In this document: one piece after another, positions 1 to 6,814 of the stretch | Layout: every line of letters begins with the position of its first letter | How positions within the stretch are numbered: the stretch's first letter is position 1 | The notes under the pieces: generated by a model | What the model was told of the DNA's origin: nothing | The model's database searches: none | What the model saw: only the letters and a program-made list of their open reading frames with translations | Translations under genes and position numbers: made by a program | NCBI GenBank assembly: GCA_902766135.1 | Contig: CACXCK010000031.1 | Coordinates: 1 to 11,595 of the forward strand | Length of the DNA stretch: 11,595 nt | Origin: an uncultured Erysipelotrichaceae bacterium | Lineage (GTDB): Bacteria; Bacillota_I; Bacilli_A; RF39; UBA660 | Direction: 5' to 3'

Positions 1-290
1 TAACTAACCGTATTATCTTCTTATTTGATAATTCTGTCCATCTAACTAATAATGAATATTCTGAACTAATTAAACTATTACCTACTAAAAAAGTATATAT
101 AGTATCATTAGATAGTACAATTAGTAATGAATTAAATGTTATTCCGTTCTATCAAGAATTAACTAACAAAGAATATATTAGAATTGACAATATTCACTTA
201 ACTAAAGAAGGTAATATTGCCTTAGCGAACATGATTAAAGATTACTTATCGCGTGAAAAATCTTTTCCTGAAAAAACTTTGAATCAATAA
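1..290 (+). CDS. C-terminal fragment of an SGNH/GDSL-type hydrolase or OatA-like O-acetyltransferase (5' end outside window)
   Basis: The open frame enters from the left edge (first complete codon at 3) and ends with TAA at 288-290, giving 95 visible residues. The key signal is IDNIHLTKEGN near residues 61-71. It matches the last conserved block of SGNH hydrolases (DxxH), with Asp62 and His65 as the expected catalytic-triad members. Upstream, beta-strand-like IIFLF and KKVYIVSLD segments fit the core of the fold. In Gram-positives this domain is often the extracytoplasmic part of acyltransferase-3/SGNH proteins that O-acetylate peptidoglycan or other surface glycans. The membrane part cannot be seen here, so a stand-alone esterase is equally possible. 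The last 56 bases overlap tail-to-tail with the minus-strand gene at 235-495. The family call is fairly sure; the substrate is unknown. Confidence 0.7.
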   Translation, partial: TNRIIFLFDNSVHLTNNEYSELIKLLPTKKVYIVSLDSTISNELNVIPFYQELTNKEYIRIDNIHLTKEGNIALANMIKDYLSREKSFPEKTLNQ

Positions 291-495
291 TCTGTCCGTT
301 TTGGCTTGCCCTTGCACAACAAGTAATACTTTCACAAATCCGAAAAGACTTATCACTTTCAATCACAAAAGGAAACCTACTATTCATATAATTACTGGTT
401 ATATGCCTATGATTTGGTATATAACCATTTTTTATTAAATAATTATAGAAATTAATTCTTGCCATTCTCCCTCTACAACTAACTATATATTGCAT
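235..495 (-). CDS. Small protein of unknown function under SAM riboswitch control
   Basis: This is an 86-residue minus-strand gene that I do not recognise. It looks real because a strong Shine-Dalgarno (AAAGGAG, five bases before the ATG at 495-493) precedes it and an S-box riboswitch with its terminator lies just upstream at 527-641. The protein has no signal peptide or membrane segment and looks basic and soluble. It has four cysteines (7, 54, 59, 60, including a CC pair in ESITCCARAS), an aromatic N-terminal stretch (INFYNYLIKNGYI), and a His/Arg-containing NHRHI. The riboswitch implies expression when S-adenosylmethionine is low, so a role linked to methionine, cysteine or SAM supply is the natural inference, but nothing in the sequence shows a reaction. 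Its 3' end overlaps the convergent SGNH gene by 56 bases. No terminator of its own is visible. Confidence 0.65.
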   Translation of the reverse strand: MQYIVSCRGRMARINFYNYLIKNGYIPNHRHITSNYMNSRFPFVIESDKSFRICESITCCARASQNGQIIDSKFFQEKIFHAISNL

Positions 496-526
496 AATTA
501 CTCCTTTCTAAATCCTAAAAAGAAAG

Positions 527-549
527 AAAAAAACCAAGATAACTCTTGG
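527..549 (-). terminator. Riboswitch-controlled intrinsic terminator
   Basis: On the minus strand, CCAAGA (549-544), loop GTTA, and TCTTGG (539-534) form a perfect 6-bp stem followed by seven U residues (533-527). Its loop and 3' arm are the bases used by the competing antiterminator pairing with the 3' strand of P1. Confidence 0.88.
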
Positions 550-641
550 CCTATGTTATCTTATAGATCTAGCTTTACCACCTAACTTAATAGGTTGGTG
601 AGATTTCCTAGGGCTAGTCCCTCCGTCTCTCTTTATAAGAT
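534..641 (-). promoter_or_regulatory. SAM-I (S-box) riboswitch, transcriptional OFF switch, aptamer apparently lacking P4
   Basis: Read on the minus strand, the core GGAGGGACTAGCCC (624-611) is the hallmark S-box block. P1 pairs ATCTTATA (641-634) with TATAAGAT (565-558). P2a pairs GAGA (629-626) with TCTC (603-600). P3 pairs ACC-A-ACCT (599-592) with AGGTGGT (583-577) and keeps the conserved CAAC/GUG internal loop. The L2-J3/4 pseudoknot is CTAG (617-614) with CTAG (572-569). Only three bases separate the pseudoknot strand from P1 3', so the usual P4 hairpin is missing. The expression platform is clear: AGATAAC (561-555) can pair with GTTATCT (543-537), which would destroy the terminator at 527-549. 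SAM binding should lock P1 and allow termination. It controls the gene at 235-495. Confidence 0.9.
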
Positions 642-649
642 GTAAATAC

Positions 650-679
650 AATATAACATATTTTAGCTAAATATGTCGA
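650..679 (-). promoter_or_regulatory. Promoter for the riboswitch and small gene
   Basis: On the minus strand, TCGACA (679-674, 5/6 of the -35 consensus) and TATATT (655-650, 5/6 of the -10) are separated by 18 bases. The start of transcription would fall near 643, almost exactly at the 5' strand of riboswitch P1, which supports the assignment. Confidence 0.6.
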
Positions 680-702
680 ACTTTTTTTTAAAGATAAATA
701 AT

Positions 703-708
703 TATGAT
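703..708 (+). promoter_or_regulatory. Possible -10 box for the sortase gene
   Basis: TATGAT lies 24 bases before the chosen sortase start. The matching -35 region (about 680-685) is poor, so this is a weak call. It would make the sortase transcript diverge from the riboswitch transcript. Confidence 0.3.
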
Positions 709-731
709 AGTATCTTATGAAAAGGAGTTTT

Positions 732-1391
732 ATGAAAAAGATTATATTAACAATAATAATTATTATAACCATATTAGCAATAATTCAAAAAGAAAAAATT
801 AATAATGACTATAACAATACCATCACTCTTATTAACAATATTAAGTTGGATAATTATTCATGGTCTCATCTAAAAAGTATTAATGAAGATATCATCGCCT
901 GGCTAATTCTAGATAATACCTCTATCGATTATCCAGTTGTTAAAGGGGATGACAACCAAGAATATTTAAGACATAATTATTATAAAAATTATTCCCTAAG
1001 TGGTAGTATATTTTTAGATTATCGTAACAACTCCAAATTTAATGATAATATCTCAATTATCTATGGCCACAATATGAATAACAATACAATGTTTTCAGAA
1101 CTTTCAAATTACCTAGACGAATATTACTTTAATACGCATTTAAAAGGCAAACTTCTAACTCCTTCCAAAAGTTATAACGTAGACGTTCTAGGCGTTATAA
1201 AAACAAGCGCCTACAACAAAGAGGTTTATAATCTAAATATGAATCCAGCATTATATATTAAGAACTTAAAAGGATCATTCTATTACTACCGGGAAATGCC
1301 CCTAAATAATATTCTCATATTATCAACATGCACTAATATAAATATTAGCGAAAGAGTAGTTCTAATAACAAATATTAGCCCAAATGAATGA
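732..1391 (+). CDS. Class B sortase
   Basis: This is a membrane-anchored transpeptidase that cuts a sorting motif in exported proteins and joins them to cell-wall peptidoglycan or assembles surface structures. The 219-residue product has an N-terminal hydrophobic anchor (about residues 3-18) and no cleavage site. The sortase core follows, with class B-like blocks: EDIIAWLILDNTSIDYPVV, then GSIFLDYRN, then IYGHNM. The catalytic residues are all present: His113 (YGHN), Cys200 (LSTC) and Arg208 (SERVV). The start at 732 is preferred over the in-frame ATG at 717 because AAAGGAG (721-727) lies between them and serves 732. The length is at the short end for SrtB. No substrate gene with a C-terminal sorting signal is visible in the window, so the target is unknown. 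The TGA stop lies inside the following terminator stem. Confidence 0.9.
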   Translation: MKKIILTIIIIITILAIIQKEKINNDYNNTITLINNIKLDNYSWSHLKSINEDIIAWLILDNTSIDYPVVKGDDNQEYLRHNYYKNYSLSGSIFLDYRNNSKFNDNISIIYGHNMNNNTMFSELSNYLDEYYFNTHLKGKLLTPSKSYNVDVLGVIKTSAYNKEVYNLNMNPALYIKNLKGSFYYYREMPLNNILILSTCTNINISERVVLITNISPNE

Positions 1392-1414
1392 TTTTTATTG
1401 CAAAAATCATTTTT
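1387..1414 (+). terminator. Intrinsic terminator after the sortase gene
   Basis: AATGATTTTT (1387-1396) and AAAAATCATT (1402-1411) form a 10-bp A/T-rich stem with loop ATTGC, ending in a short U-run. The stem includes the sortase TGA stop codon. The weak base composition makes it a modest terminator. Confidence 0.6.
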
Positions 1415-1426
1415 ATATTGTATTAT
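1398..1426 (+). promoter_or_regulatory. Probable typA promoter
   Basis: TTGCAA (1398-1403, 4/6) and TATTAT (1421-1426, 5/6) are spaced by 17 bases. The -35 sits in the loop and 3' arm of the sortase terminator. Transcription would start near 1433, giving a leader of about 26 bases before the typA start. Confidence 0.5.
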
Positions 1427-1458
1427 TTTGTAGTTATTTAATGAAGGGGAGAAGTTTT

Positions 1459-3261
1459 ATGGATAAAATTATTAACATTGCCGTTGTTGCCCATGTCGAT
1501 GCTGGAAAAAGTACTCTAGTTGATGCCTTACTAAAACAAAATGGTGCATTTGATGCTCATGAAGATGTTGGCAAACTAATAATGGACAGTAACTCTATTG
1601 AAAAAGAAAGAGGAATAACAATCTATTCAAAGAATTGTTCAATTAAATATAAAGATTATAAAATTAATATTGTTGATACACCAGGTCATGCTGATTTTTC
1701 TAGTGAAGTAGAACGTGTTATTAAAACTGTAGACACTGTAGTTTTAATCGTGGATTCAGCTGAAGGACCTATGCCTCAAACAAGATTTGTTTTAAAGAAA
1801 GCTTTAGAACAAAACTTAAGACCTATTCTATTTATTAATAAGATAGATAAAAAAGATGCTCGTCCAACAGAAGTAGTTGATATGACATTCAATCTATTTA
1901 TGGATTTAAATGCAACTGATGAACAACTAGATTTCCCAATTGTTTATGGTATAGCCAAAACTGGTGAAAGTGGTATGTCACCAGATAACCTAACTAACTC
2001 TGTAGAACCATTACTAGAAACTATTCTATCTCAAGTATCACCTTATGAAGGTAGTGAATCTGACCCCTTACAACTTCAAATTAGTAACTTAGAATATGAT
2101 AACTTCCTAGGCCGCTTAGGTGTTGGAAGAATTACTAAAGGTATCATTAAAAATGGTGAAACAGTAGCCTTAGTAAGAAATGATGGTAAACAAGAAACAT
2201 TTAGAATATCTAAATTATTTGTAACTGAAGGTATTAAAAGAGTCGAAAAAAGTATTGCTTACTATGGTGATATCGTAACCATTGCGGGCTGTGCTGATAT
2301 CTCTATCGGTGATACCATCTGTGATAAAGACCACATAGAACCTCTAGCTCCTATCAAAATAGAAAGACCAACTCTATCAATGAACTTCCTAGTTAATAAT
2401 GGACCTTTCGCAGGTCAAAGTGGCAAATATTTAACAACTCGTCACTTAAAAGAAAGATTAGAAAGAGAACTAGAAACAAATGTTGGCTTACTAGTTGAAG
2501 AATTACCTAATAAAGATGGCTATAAAGTAAGTGGCCGTGGCGAATTACACTTATCAGTCCTTTTAGAAAACATGCGTCGTGAAGGCTACGAACTATGTGT
2601 TTCTAAACCAGAAGTATTAATGGAGGAGATTGATGGCGTAAAATGTGAGCCATACGAAAAAGTAATAATTAATTGTCCAAGTGAATACCAAGGAACTGTT
2701 ATTAGTGACCTCCAAGAAAGAAAAGGAATTCTTTCTGTTGTTTCAACTACTGATGAAGGATATGCTCACCTAGAGTTTAGTGCCCCAACTCGTGGCTTAA
2801 TTGGTTATAGAAGTGCTTTTATTACTAATACCAAGGGTGAAGGCATCATGGTCCGTTCATTTGAAGACTATAAGCCATATGCAGGTGAAATAACAGGTCG
2901 TAAAAATGGCGTTTTAGTATCTATGGAAACAGGCAAGACTCTAGGATACTCCCTATTTAACTTACAACAAAGAGGAACTTTAATAGTATCTCCTGCTACT
3001 GATGTTTACGTCGGTATGATAGTAGGTATTCATAATCGTGATAATGATCTAGACGTAAATCCTTGTAAGAACAAAGAAATGTCTAATACAAGAAGTAAAA
3101 GTGCAGATGAAGCCATAGCGCTAGTAACACCTAAAACTTTCTCTCTAGAAGAAGCTTTAGAATTCATCGAATCTGATGAATACGTCGAAGTAACACCTGA
3201 CGCTATTAGAATGCGAAAAGCTATTCTAGACCCTAAGATGCGCTTTAGAAATAACCGTTAA
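1459..3261 (+). CDS. typA: Ribosome-associated GTPase TypA/BipA
   Basis: This translational GTPase of the EF-G family binds the ribosome and helps 50S assembly and growth under stress such as cold. The 600-residue length fits the family (about 605-615). G motifs are clear: G1 AHVDAGKST (11-19), G2 RGITI (51-55), G3 DTPGH (73-77) and G4 NKID (127-130). Family-typical blocks follow the G domain, including EGPMPQTRFVLKKALE and ATDEQLDFPIVY. The EF-G-like domains II, III and V and the TypA-specific C-terminal domain follow (APTRGLIGYRS, GYSLFNLQQRG, RSKSADEAI). The ATG at 1459 is chosen because AGGGGAG (1446-1451 region) is correctly spaced from it and the protein then begins as TypA homologues do. 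Upstream in-frame ATGs at 1384 and 1441 lack such sites. The gene is monocistronic, with a terminator right after it. Identity is very secure. Confidence 0.97.
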   Translation: MDKIINIAVVAHVDAGKSTLVDALLKQNGAFDAHEDVGKLIMDSNSIEKERGITIYSKNCSIKYKDYKINIVDTPGHADFSSEVERVIKTVDTVVLIVDSAEGPMPQTRFVLKKALEQNLRPILFINKIDKKDARPTEVVDMTFNLFMDLNATDEQLDFPIVYGIAKTGESGMSPDNLTNSVEPLLETILSQVSPYEGSESDPLQLQISNLEYDNFLGRLGVGRITKGIIKNGETVALVRNDGKQETFRISKLFVTEGIKRVEKSIAYYGDIVTIAGCADISIGDTICDKDHIEPLAPIKIERPTLSMNFLVNNGPFAGQSGKYLTTRHLKERLERELETNVGLLVEELPNKDGYKVSGRGELHLSVLLENMRREGYELCVSKPEVLMEEIDGVKCEPYEKVIINCPSEYQGTVISDLQERKGILSVVSTTDEGYAHLEFSAPTRGLIGYRSAFITNTKGEGIMVRSFEDYKPYAGEITGRKNGVLVSMETGKTLGYSLFNLQQRGTLIVSPATDVYVGMIVGIHNRDNDLDVNPCKNKEMSNTRSKSADEAIALVTPKTFSLEEALEFIESDEYVEVTPDAIRMRKAILDPKMRFRNNR

Positions 3262-3291
3262 AAGAATCTCTAAAACTAAAGATTCTTTTTT
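3260..3291 (+). terminator. Intrinsic terminator after typA
   Basis: AAAGAATCT (3261-3269) pairs with AGATTCTTT (3280-3288), with a loop of about 10 bases and a run of six T residues. It begins at the typA stop codon. Confidence 0.85.
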
Positions 3292-3293
3292 CT

Positions 3294-3321
3294 TTCAAAA
3301 ATAACCAAAATAGGTTATAAT
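3294..3321 (+). promoter_or_regulatory. Promoter of the 3352-6730 operon
   Basis: A perfect TATAAT (3316-3321) lies 31 bases before the first start codon. A moderate -35, TTCAAA (3294-3299, 4/6), sits 16 bases upstream, directly after the typA terminator U-run. Confidence 0.65.
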
Positions 3322-3351
3322 GTTTATACAAATATTTAATAGAGGTGAATT

Positions 3352-3861
3352 ATGAAAAAAATAAAAGAAATGTGGAATACTAATCGAGTTGTTTTTGTAT
3401 TAATCTGCATTATTATTATCTGCTTTATTGTTATCGGCGTAGTTGGCTATAACTTCTTTTTAGCAACTGACACTTCAACTTATGGAGACCGTCTAAAAGA
3501 CATAGAAAACATAAGTGTAACAGAAGAAGATAAAAAAGCAATCATTGATAATCTAACCGCGCACAGTCATATTTCTGAAACTACAGTTGACGTAAAAGGA
3601 AAAATCGTATATATTAGAGTAACTTATATTGATGATGAATTAAATCGTGCCAAAGAAGTAGCTGGTACTGTCCTAAGTGTCATAAAAGATGAAATAAAAG
3701 AACATTATGATATTCATTTTACCTTAGTCCAAGAAAACACAGAAGAAAAACCAGGCTTCCTAATTATGGGTGCCAAAAACATCGGCCGTAATAACATTAA
3801 TTGGAATAATAACACTCCATACACCATCGAAGAAGAAACTGATTCATCCGAAGGAGAATAA
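3352..3861 (+). CDS. Single-pass membrane protein of unknown function
   Basis: I do not recognise a family for this 169-residue protein. It has a basic N-terminus, one strong transmembrane segment (about residues 13-37) and an external domain. Residues 45-127 alternate predicted helices and strands: VTEEDKKAIIDNLTAH, TTVDVKGKIVYIRVTYI, a helix around RAKEVAGTVLSVIKDEI, then HFTLVQ. That suggests a small compact alpha/beta fold. The tail (150-169) is Asn- and then Glu/Ser-rich and probably flexible. The start is fixed by AGAGGTG (3341-3347) close upstream of the ATG. Only two bases separate it from the GGDEF-like sensor gene, so the two are co-transcribed and may work together at the outer face of the membrane. 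That link is inference from position only. Confidence 0.85.
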   Translation: MKKIKEMWNTNRVVFVLICIIIICFIVIGVVGYNFFLATDTSTYGDRLKDIENISVTEEDKKAIIDNLTAHSHISETTVDVKGKIVYIRVTYIDDELNRAKEVAGTVLSVIKDEIKEHYDIHFTLVQENTEEKPGFLIMGAKNIGRNNINWNNNTPYTIEEETDSSEGE

Positions 3862-3863
3862 CA

Positions 3864-5879
3864 ATGAAACCTAAAACCAAAAAAAAGCTATTCCTAATAG
3901 TAATTATTATAGCTCTTATTGTAGGCCTAATAATCTACTTATTAAATAGTAAAACAAGATTATCTAGTGAAGAAAAAAAATGGTTAACTGATAATCAAAC
4001 AACTATCCAAAATGTTAATGTTGTAAATAATGTTAACATCTTCGGTAATTCTGGCGAAGGACTTTTCTATACATTTATTAAAGACTTTGAAGCTAAATAT
4101 AACATTGATATTAATAGCATTACAAATACCAAAAACGAAAATCCAAATGGCTTATCATTTAAGGCCAGTAACACATTGGATGAAAATTCCATAGAGTTAT
4201 ATGAAGATCATTACGTTTTAATATCTAAAAATAACAATATATACACTAGCCGTAGTGCCATTAGTGACATTAAAGTAGGTATATTAAATACTTATGCTGA
4301 CTATATAAAAAGTTATAACAAAGACCTATATAATATTGATTATGTACAATACGAAAATGAAGACCAATTACTTGCAAGTATCGAAAATGGCGAAATTCCT
4401 TACGCTATCATTCCAAGAATGGAATTTATTGATAAGATATTACTAAAAAGATATTGGATTAATTATCATTTCAGTGACATGTCTCGTTACTACTATATTA
4501 CTGATAATACAAATTCTTTGTTATTTAAAATAATGCAAAAATATTATTTAAGTTGGTCCAAGAATCAAAGAGACTTAATTGCAAAACAAGAATTATCAAT
4601 ATTTAAAGATAACTTAAGCATTTCTAACTCAGAACTAGATACATTAAGAAAGAACGGTATTCGCTATGGATATGTAAACACCGTTCCATATGAAACTTAT
4701 GGTGGTAATGCCTTTGGAGGTATCATTGCTGAATATTTAAAAAGTTTCTCTAAGGTTACAGATATAGAAATCAATTATAAAAAGTATAGCAGTACTGACA
4801 GAATGCTTAAAGATATTGCAAGCGACAATATTAATATGTATGCTAACTTTTACAACTTAAATGATAACAAAGATTGGAAAATTATTGATACATATGAACC
4901 AATGATTATTGGCGTTTATGCCCACATGTCTAACCCTCTTGTAATTAATTCCAATGAAGCATTAAAAAAATACAAATTATATATGGAAGAAACAATCCTT
5001 AAAGATAAATGGGCAAATAACACTGCTGAAACCTTTAAAACAAAAGATTTAGGGCGTATTACCAAAGATAAGAAACGAATTATTCTGTTAGATGAAGCAA
5101 GAGGTAATTATTTCCAAAGAAATATTTTAAATGATTACTCTAAAAGATATGAATTCTCTCTAGATAGTACTTATCAACTAAAAAGTGGAAATTCAGAAGG
5201 ATTCAACACCTTCTTAAATAGATACTTTAACTACTTAGACCCATATAAAATGCGAATGGAAGGAATTAATGACGCGGCTAAAACAGAACAAAAAGGTTCT
5301 ATTATCAGTAATATTGCCTTCTATTCACTATCTTTTATTCTAATAATTGCTTTAATCCTTTTTTTAATCTATCGATCTAATAAAAGAGTAAAGATTCAAA
5401 AGAAGATTAAAAAAGAGAATAAATTAAAATATGTGGATCAACTTACATCCATTAAAAATAGAAGTTACTTAAATGAAAACTTAGAAACATGGAATAAGAA
5501 TACAATATATCCTCAAACAGTAATAATGGTTGACTTAAATCGTGTTCAAGAGATTAACGATACAGAAGGATATGAAGAAGGCGACAGACAAATTCAAGCT
5601 GCCGCAAACGTCTTAATTAAAACTCAATTAGATAATTCTGATTTAATTCGGACAGATGGTAATGAATTTATGATTTATTTAATTGGTTATAATCAAAAAC
5701 AAATTACAAGTTATTTAAATAAATTAAAAAAAGAACTTGATCATTTACCTTATGAATATGGAGTTCGTATAAGTTATAGTATGATTGAGGACGATTTAAA
5801 ATCAATCGAAGACGCTATTAATGAATGTATTGAACATATGAAAAAAGAAAAAGAAGAAAAAAAGGGGAATGAACAATGA
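3864..5879 (+). CDS. Membrane sensor with tandem periplasmic-binding-like domains and a degenerate GGDEF domain
   Basis: The 671-residue protein starts with a basic stretch and a membrane segment (about 8-27). Two extracytoplasmic modules resembling family 3 solute-binding proteins follow, about 34-255 and 258-470. Each opens with a BvgS/EvgS-like lead-in (LSSEEKKWLTDNQ; ISNSELDTLRKNGIRYGYV). A second membrane helix spans about 480-503. A cytoplasmic GGDEF-family domain covers about 523-655, with recognisable DQLTSIKNRSYL, VDLNRVQEINDTEGYEEGD and IRTDGNEF. The signature is DGNEF (598-602) instead of GG(D/E)EF: the first Gly and the metal-binding third acidic residue are replaced. Diguanylate cyclase activity is therefore doubtful, and a nucleotide-binding or protein-interaction role is more likely. 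Ligands could be amino acids or similar small solutes. AAGGAG precedes the ATG. Its stop overlaps the next start by 4 bases. Confidence 0.88.
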   Translation: MKPKTKKKLFLIVIIIALIVGLIIYLLNSKTRLSSEEKKWLTDNQTTIQNVNVVNNVNIFGNSGEGLFYTFIKDFEAKYNIDINSITNTKNENPNGLSFKASNTLDENSIELYEDHYVLISKNNNIYTSRSAISDIKVGILNTYADYIKSYNKDLYNIDYVQYENEDQLLASIENGEIPYAIIPRMEFIDKILLKRYWINYHFSDMSRYYYITDNTNSLLFKIMQKYYLSWSKNQRDLIAKQELSIFKDNLSISNSELDTLRKNGIRYGYVNTVPYETYGGNAFGGIIAEYLKSFSKVTDIEINYKKYSSTDRMLKDIASDNINMYANFYNLNDNKDWKIIDTYEPMIIGVYAHMSNPLVINSNEALKKYKLYMEETILKDKWANNTAETFKTKDLGRITKDKKRIILLDEARGNYFQRNILNDYSKRYEFSLDSTYQLKSGNSEGFNTFLNRYFNYLDPYKMRMEGINDAAKTEQKGSIISNIAFYSLSFILIIALILFLIYRSNKRVKIQKKIKKENKLKYVDQLTSIKNRSYLNENLETWNKNTIYPQTVIMVDLNRVQEINDTEGYEEGDRQIQAAANVLIKTQLDNSDLIRTDGNEFMIYLIGYNQKQITSYLNKLKKELDHLPYEYGVRISYSMIEDDLKSIEDAINECIEHMKKEKEEKKGNEQ

Positions 5880-6730
5880 CAATTAGAAAGAAAGCAAATA
5901 AGTTTTTAAGAAGAATATTAAATATTTTGGGACGTCCCGAAATGCTAATACTCCCTGGGCAACTTGCTTTCTTTTTATTGTTAGCAATTGTTCCAACATT
6001 TACAATTATTACCTACGTGGCCTCATTTTTTCACGTTTCCATTGATTTTGCTTCGAACTTAATATTAAAAATGTTTGGCTCCGATATTGGTGCTTTGTTA
6101 ATTCCGTATGTAAGAGATATCCATTTTGATGCTCGTCTAATAATCCCGCTATTTGTAGCGTTTTATGCTGCAAGTGGTGGCTCAAGCTCAATCATTGTAA
6201 CTTCAAATGAACTATATGGAATCGATAATACTAACTTCTTAAAAAGAAAAATTAAAGGCATCATTATGATTATGATTTTAGTAGCTCTTATAACATTCTT
6301 GCTACTTATTCCAGGGCTAGGGGATAAATTAATTGCAATTATTAAGTATGTGAATATGAATGAAACAGTTACAAAATCAATTGAAAGTATTATAAACTTT
6401 TCTAAAGGACCTATCTCTTGGATAATAATATTTATTATGATAAAAATTATTTATACTATGGCCCCTGATGAAACAATTCCAAGTAGCAATAATAATATTG
6501 GGACTCTTTTTACCACAATCGGAATGAGTACTGTTACATATATTTATTCCATTTACGCCACCAAAGTAGCTCATTACGACATACTATATGGAGGCCTTGC
6601 TCATTTTGTGGTCTTAATGATTTGGCTCTATCTTATTGCCTACATTGTAATTATCGGAATTGCTATCAATGCTGAAGAATACGAAATACGGAAAAAATTA
6701 CCAGCAAATAATCAAAATAAAGATTCATAA
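5876..6730 (+). CDS. YihY/BrkB-family inner membrane protein
   Basis: This 284-residue polytopic protein has about six hydrophobic helices, near 25-50, 86-109, 126-148, 178-194, 205-228 and 238-266. Family-typical features include the N-terminal LAFFLLLAIVPTF, the central YAASGGSSSIIVTSNELYGI and the C-terminal YGGLAHFVVLMIWLYL with GIAINAE. The family was once annotated as ribonuclease BN (RNase BN) in error. Its real function is unknown, with proposals including transport or envelope roles. The start codon overlaps the preceding stop (ATGA), and AAGGGG lies just upstream inside the previous gene, so translation is probably coupled to the GGDEF-like sensor. The Lys-rich C-terminus is cytoplasmic in the usual topology. 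The family is secure; function cannot be derived. Confidence 0.92.
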   Translation: MTIRKKANKFLRRILNILGRPEMLILPGQLAFFLLLAIVPTFTIITYVASFFHVSIDFASNLILKMFGSDIGALLIPYVRDIHFDARLIIPLFVAFYAASGGSSSIIVTSNELYGIDNTNFLKRKIKGIIMIMILVALITFLLLIPGLGDKLIAIIKYVNMNETVTKSIESIINFSKGPISWIIIFIMIKIIYTMAPDETIPSSNNNIGTLFTTIGMSTVTYIYSIYATKVAHYDILYGGLAHFVVLMIWLYLIAYIVIIGIAINAEEYEIRKKLPANNQNKDS

Positions 6731-6814
6731 TAAGCTTATGCACACCGATTATAGTTGTGCATCAAAGAATTCATTACGATGTCGAAGGACTAGTATTGAA
6801 AACTATAATTCGCG
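6731..6814 (+). other. Intergenic stretch with a perfect 7-bp hairpin, function unknown
   Basis: No gene fits here. ATGCACA (6738-6744) and TGTGCAT (6756-6762) form a perfect stem with an 11-base loop. ATTATAGTT (6748-6756), mostly in that loop, is also exactly complementary to AACTATAAT (6801-6809), so a competing long-range pairing is possible. It lies in the 3' untranslated part of the yihY transcript, before the terminator at 6815-6850. I do not match it to a known riboswitch or small RNA family. Confidence 0.4.

Noticed and set aside
717..731. Sortase start at ATG 717
   Set aside because: No ribosome site precedes it; AAAGGAG lies between it and the ATG at 732, which is the better start.
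1384..1458. Longer N-terminus for TypA from ATG 1384
   Set aside because: Those codons cover the sortase terminator and the typA ribosome site, and TypA homologues begin at the residue encoded from 1459.
5655..5669. Active diguanylate cyclase
   Set aside because: The signature reads DGNEF; the first Gly and the catalytic third-position acid are missing. I call the domain degenerate.
5876..6730. Ribonuclease BN annotation for the YihY-family protein
   Set aside because: This name is a historical misassignment of the family; the true RNase BN/Z is an unrelated metallo-beta-lactamase protein.
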